7,871 nucleotides of DNA from Candidatus Gastranaerophilales bacterium. Its GTDB lineage: Bacteria; Cyanobacteriota; Vampirovibrionia; Gastranaerophilales; Gastranaerophilaceae. Below are positions 6,348 to 7,871 of this stretch, piece after piece (the stretch's first letter is position 1; each line of letters opens with the position of its first letter). The position numbers and the translations under genes were made by a program. The notes beneath the pieces were generated by a model. The model saw only the letters and a program-made list of their open reading frames with translations, was not told the origin of the DNA and ran no database searches. The stretch is from positions 1 to 7,871 of the forward strand of contig CALUTA010000066.1 of the NCBI GenBank assembly GCA_944323585.1. Reading direction: 5' to 3'.

Positions 6348-6932
6348 CTAACCTTTAGCATTTTGCTGCTTCTGCTGTTCTTCAATAAGTTTCTGGATTT
6401 TTTCCCGGACTTCGTCGCCATCCTGAACATTAGAAGCCTTTTCGAGATATAGATTATAATTATTTACGGCATCAGCAAGAAGCTCATTTACCATTTTTTG
6501 CACCGGCTCAGAAAGATTAATCTTTTCCTGCTTTGCAAGAGTTTCTTCATCGACCTTAACAGGTTTTCCGCTCTCATCAAGAGTCAAAATACCTTTAGCA
6601 AGATCTATTGAATAATCTTCTTCCGCAACAGCAAGAGAATAATAAGCATCAGCAAAATCAGGATTAAGCGAAATAGCTTTACGGTAGGAATCTATGGCAT
6701 TTTGATAATCTTCAGCCTGCGTATATGCAACGGCCAGATTGTAATGAGTTTCAAAAACAGTATCATCAAGGTCAACACTTGATTTTAAACGCTCAATTGC
6801 ATTCTCGTAGTCGCCTTGTTCAATATAGCCTTTTGCTTTATTGTTAAGTTCCTGAACTGCAAATTTATTAATACAAGCTGTGGAAACAACTGAAATAAAT
6901 AATATACTTACAAGCAGCAGTGCTTTTTTCAT
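6348..6932 (-). CDS. TPR-repeat lipoprotein
   Basis: A 194-aa protein. Residues 1-19 are a signal peptide ending in VVSTAC with Cys20 as the probable lipidation site. The -3 position is Ser rather than the usual Leu, so the lipobox is slightly irregular. Two clear tetratricopeptide repeats occupy about 25-58 (GDYENAIERLKSSVDLDD) and 59-92 (DYQNAIDSYRKAISLNP), and the first helix of a third follows (FADAYYSLAVAEE). A linker at 110-140 contains a short insert (LDESGKPVKVDEE), and the C-terminus is a long helix ending Gln/Lys-rich. TPRs bind other proteins, so a scaffold or assembly role at the membrane is likely, partner unknown. It is first in an operon with lgt and the transporter, under the promoter at 6970-6998. 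AGAGG (6948-6944) stands 11 nt upstream of the ATG. Confidence 0.88.
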   Translation of the reverse strand: MKKALLLVSILFISVVSTACINKFAVQELNNKAKGYIEQGDYENAIERLKSSVDLDDTVFETHYNLAVAYTQAEDYQNAIDSYRKAISLNPDFADAYYSLAVAEEDYSIDLAKGILTLDESGKPVKVDEETLAKQEKINLSEPVQKMVNELLADAVNNYNLYLEKASNVQDGDEVREKIQKLIEEQQKQQNAKG

Positions 6933-6969
6933 ATACTCATCATCCTCTTATATTAATTGTTGTAAATGA

Positions 6970-6998
6970 ATTATAAAATAAGCATAAAAATTTGGCAA
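6970..6998 (-). promoter_or_regulatory. Sigma70-type promoter of the TPR-lgt-MFS operon
   Basis: On the minus strand, -35 TTGCCA (6998-6993) and a perfect -10 TATAAT (6975-6970) are 17 nt apart. Transcription would begin near 6963, about 30 nt before the ATG. No second good promoter was seen before lgt, which supports one transcript for all three genes. Confidence 0.75.
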
Positions 6999-7106
6999 AT
7001 TTTATAAATTTAAGTTACAATTAATATATAAAAAAATAACCGTCCATGTAAACTATTTTTAAATTCGACAAAAAAGATAAAAATAAGAATTGGATGGCGC
7101 AAACAC

Positions 7107-7111
7107 AGGAG
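7107..7111 (+). promoter_or_regulatory. Ribosome binding site deciding the zinc-finger gene start
   Basis: AGGAG is followed by 6 nt and then ATG at 7118. The in-frame upstream ATG at 7094 has no comparable site, so the shorter protein starting MSEDK is preferred. Confidence 0.8.
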
Positions 7112-7117
7112 AACAAA

Positions 7118-7399
7118 ATGTCCGAAGATAAAGTAATCAGGTTAGGAGAAAAACGTGATCACTCGTCAGCAAAGGGCGACAGCACGACAAAAGATGAGGA
7201 TCAGAATTTTGAACCGGTATATTGCAGTTTTTGCGGCCGACCGAACACTCAGGTTCTAAAAATGGTTAAAGGTCCCGGGGTTAATATTTGTTCGGAATGC
7301 GCAATGATTGCCGTACAATACCTGATATTAAACGACAGGATGCCGTCTGCTGATGCACAAAAAATTCTGGATGCCTTCTGGGGGAAAGCCAAAAGATGA
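7118..7399 (+). CDS. Standalone ClpX-type C4 zinc-finger protein
   Basis: A 93-aa soluble protein. The first 33 residues are polar and charged, probably disordered. Residues 34-70 form a ClpX-type zinc-binding domain: YCSFCGRP (Cys36, Cys39), an 18-residue spacer holding KMVKGPGVNIC, then CSEC (Cys58, Cys61), the same Cx2C-x18-Cx2C spacing as the ClpX N-terminus. A short helical tail (77-93) ends with KAKR. There is no AAA+ ATPase part, so this is not ClpX itself. In ClpX the domain dimerises and binds adaptors and some substrates; a lone copy could act as an adaptor, competitor or recruiter for ClpXP, or be a recycled zinc finger with another partner. Its stop overlaps the next start (ATGA), implying translational coupling. 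It is divergent from the TPR operon across about 185 bp, where no good plus-strand promoter was found. Confidence 0.85.
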   Translation: MSEDKVIRLGEKRDHSSAKGDSTTKDEDQNFEPVYCSFCGRPNTQVLKMVKGPGVNICSECAMIAVQYLILNDRMPSADAQKILDAFWGKAKR

Positions 7400-7871
7400 C
7401 AGAAATTTTTAAACAGCTTAACCCTTTTGAATTAAAAACTCTGATTCTGGATATTATTGAAAGATTCAGCAGTATAACAGATCTTGCAACACTAAAAAAT
7501 CTTAATGTTGAAGCTCTTGATGCACAAAGCGATAAAAAAACAATTGTTAAGATTTTATACAAAGAATTAAACAATGCAAATTCAAAAAATGAATATATAC
7601 TTAGAATATTGCTGGAAAGATATGCTCCGAAAGACGAATTAAGCGCACACCTCTGGGCAATGCTGAAAAACACAATGGTTTCAAACGAAACCAAAATTGT
7701 AGTCCTGAACTTTTTACGTGACATTGACTCAAACTGGTCATATGAGGAATACGGTAAATTTATCGAAAATGAAGATGACCTGCTTGACAGTGACACAAAA
7801 CTTCTTCTAAAAAATGCAATAATCAACCCCGAAGTGCAGATAGATTTTCTGGATTTTCTGAACTCGCTTAA
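7396..7871 (+). CDS. Helical-repeat (HEAT-like) protein, 3' truncated
   Basis: An open frame from ATG 7396 to the window edge gives 158 residues with no stop. The protein is soluble, acidic and almost wholly helical. Recurring helix pairs about 30-45 residues long share Leu/Ile spacing (KNEYILRILLERYAP, TKIVVLNFLRDI, DTKLLLKNAI, then QIDFLDFLNSL). This resembles HEAT/armadillo-type repeats, although the repeats are too diverged to name a family with certainty. The start overlaps the stop of the zinc-finger gene by 4 nt (ATGA), a sign of coupled synthesis and possibly of a physical complex. Codon use looks like its neighbours. The C-terminal half, which may hold further repeats or a functional domain, is outside the window. 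Confidence 0.75.
   Translation, partial: MTEIFKQLNPFELKTLILDIIERFSSITDLATLKNLNVEALDAQSDKKTIVKILYKELNNANSKNEYILRILLERYAPKDELSAHLWAMLKNTMVSNETKIVVLNFLRDIDSNWSYEEYGKFIENEDDLLDSDTKLLLKNAIINPEVQIDFLDFLNSL

Noticed and set aside
6930..6943. Tiny MMSI ORF overlapping the start of the TPR lipoprotein gene by ATGA on the minus strand
   Set aside because: Its ATG directly touches the AGAGG site with no spacer, so initiation there is unlikely; the normal ATG 11 nt downstream is better placed.
7281..7826. Minus-strand 181-aa ORF
   Set aside because: It is antisense to the zinc-finger and helical-repeat genes, which show coherent domains, coupling and a good ribosome binding site. The antisense product is Ser/Phe/Ile-rich, as expected for a shadow.

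Overview
The window is AT-rich bacterial DNA using the standard code (TAA, TAG and TGA all act as stops), with Shine-Dalgarno-led starts, sigma70-type promoters and hairpin-plus-T-run terminators. An N-terminally exported three-SLH-domain protein, a small exported Cys-rich protein, Lgt with a TPR lipoprotein, and a lone ClpX-type zinc finger would suit a host-associated, non-photosynthetic relative of cyanobacteria (Vampirovibrionia/Gastranaerophilales). This placement is an inference from gene style, not a demonstrated match.

Layout. 1-141: tail of an unidentified plus-strand gene, then a bidirectional terminator. 244-546 (minus): an exported 100-aa protein with eight cysteines. 731-2002 (minus): an envelope protein with signal peptide, three SLH domains, a beta-rich segment and a glycine-zipper tail, with a clear promoter and terminator. 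2169-3608 (plus): pyruvate kinase, divergent from the SLH gene. 3609-3998: a 390-bp gap with two terminator hairpins, four CTCTC repeats and a promoter. 3999-4271 (plus): a 90-aa helical orphan with an unusual leader. 4337-6932 (minus): an operon of TPR lipoprotein, lgt and an Fsr-like MFS transporter, read from a strong promoter at 6970-6998. 7118-7871 (plus): a standalone ClpX-type zinc finger overlapping by ATGA with a helical-repeat protein that runs off the end.

How the parts fit. Pyruvate kinase is the only central-metabolism enzyme. Most of the rest concerns the cell envelope: two Sec-exported proteins, a lipoprotein, the enzyme that lipidates lipoproteins, and a transporter. The zinc finger/helical-repeat pair is the best candidate for an undescribed functional unit, possibly linked to Clp proteolysis. 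The 3.66-4.0 kb gap and the orphan's leader are the best candidates for undescribed RNA regulation. Several starts were moved from the longest ORF to an internal ATG on ribosome-binding-site or initiator grounds.
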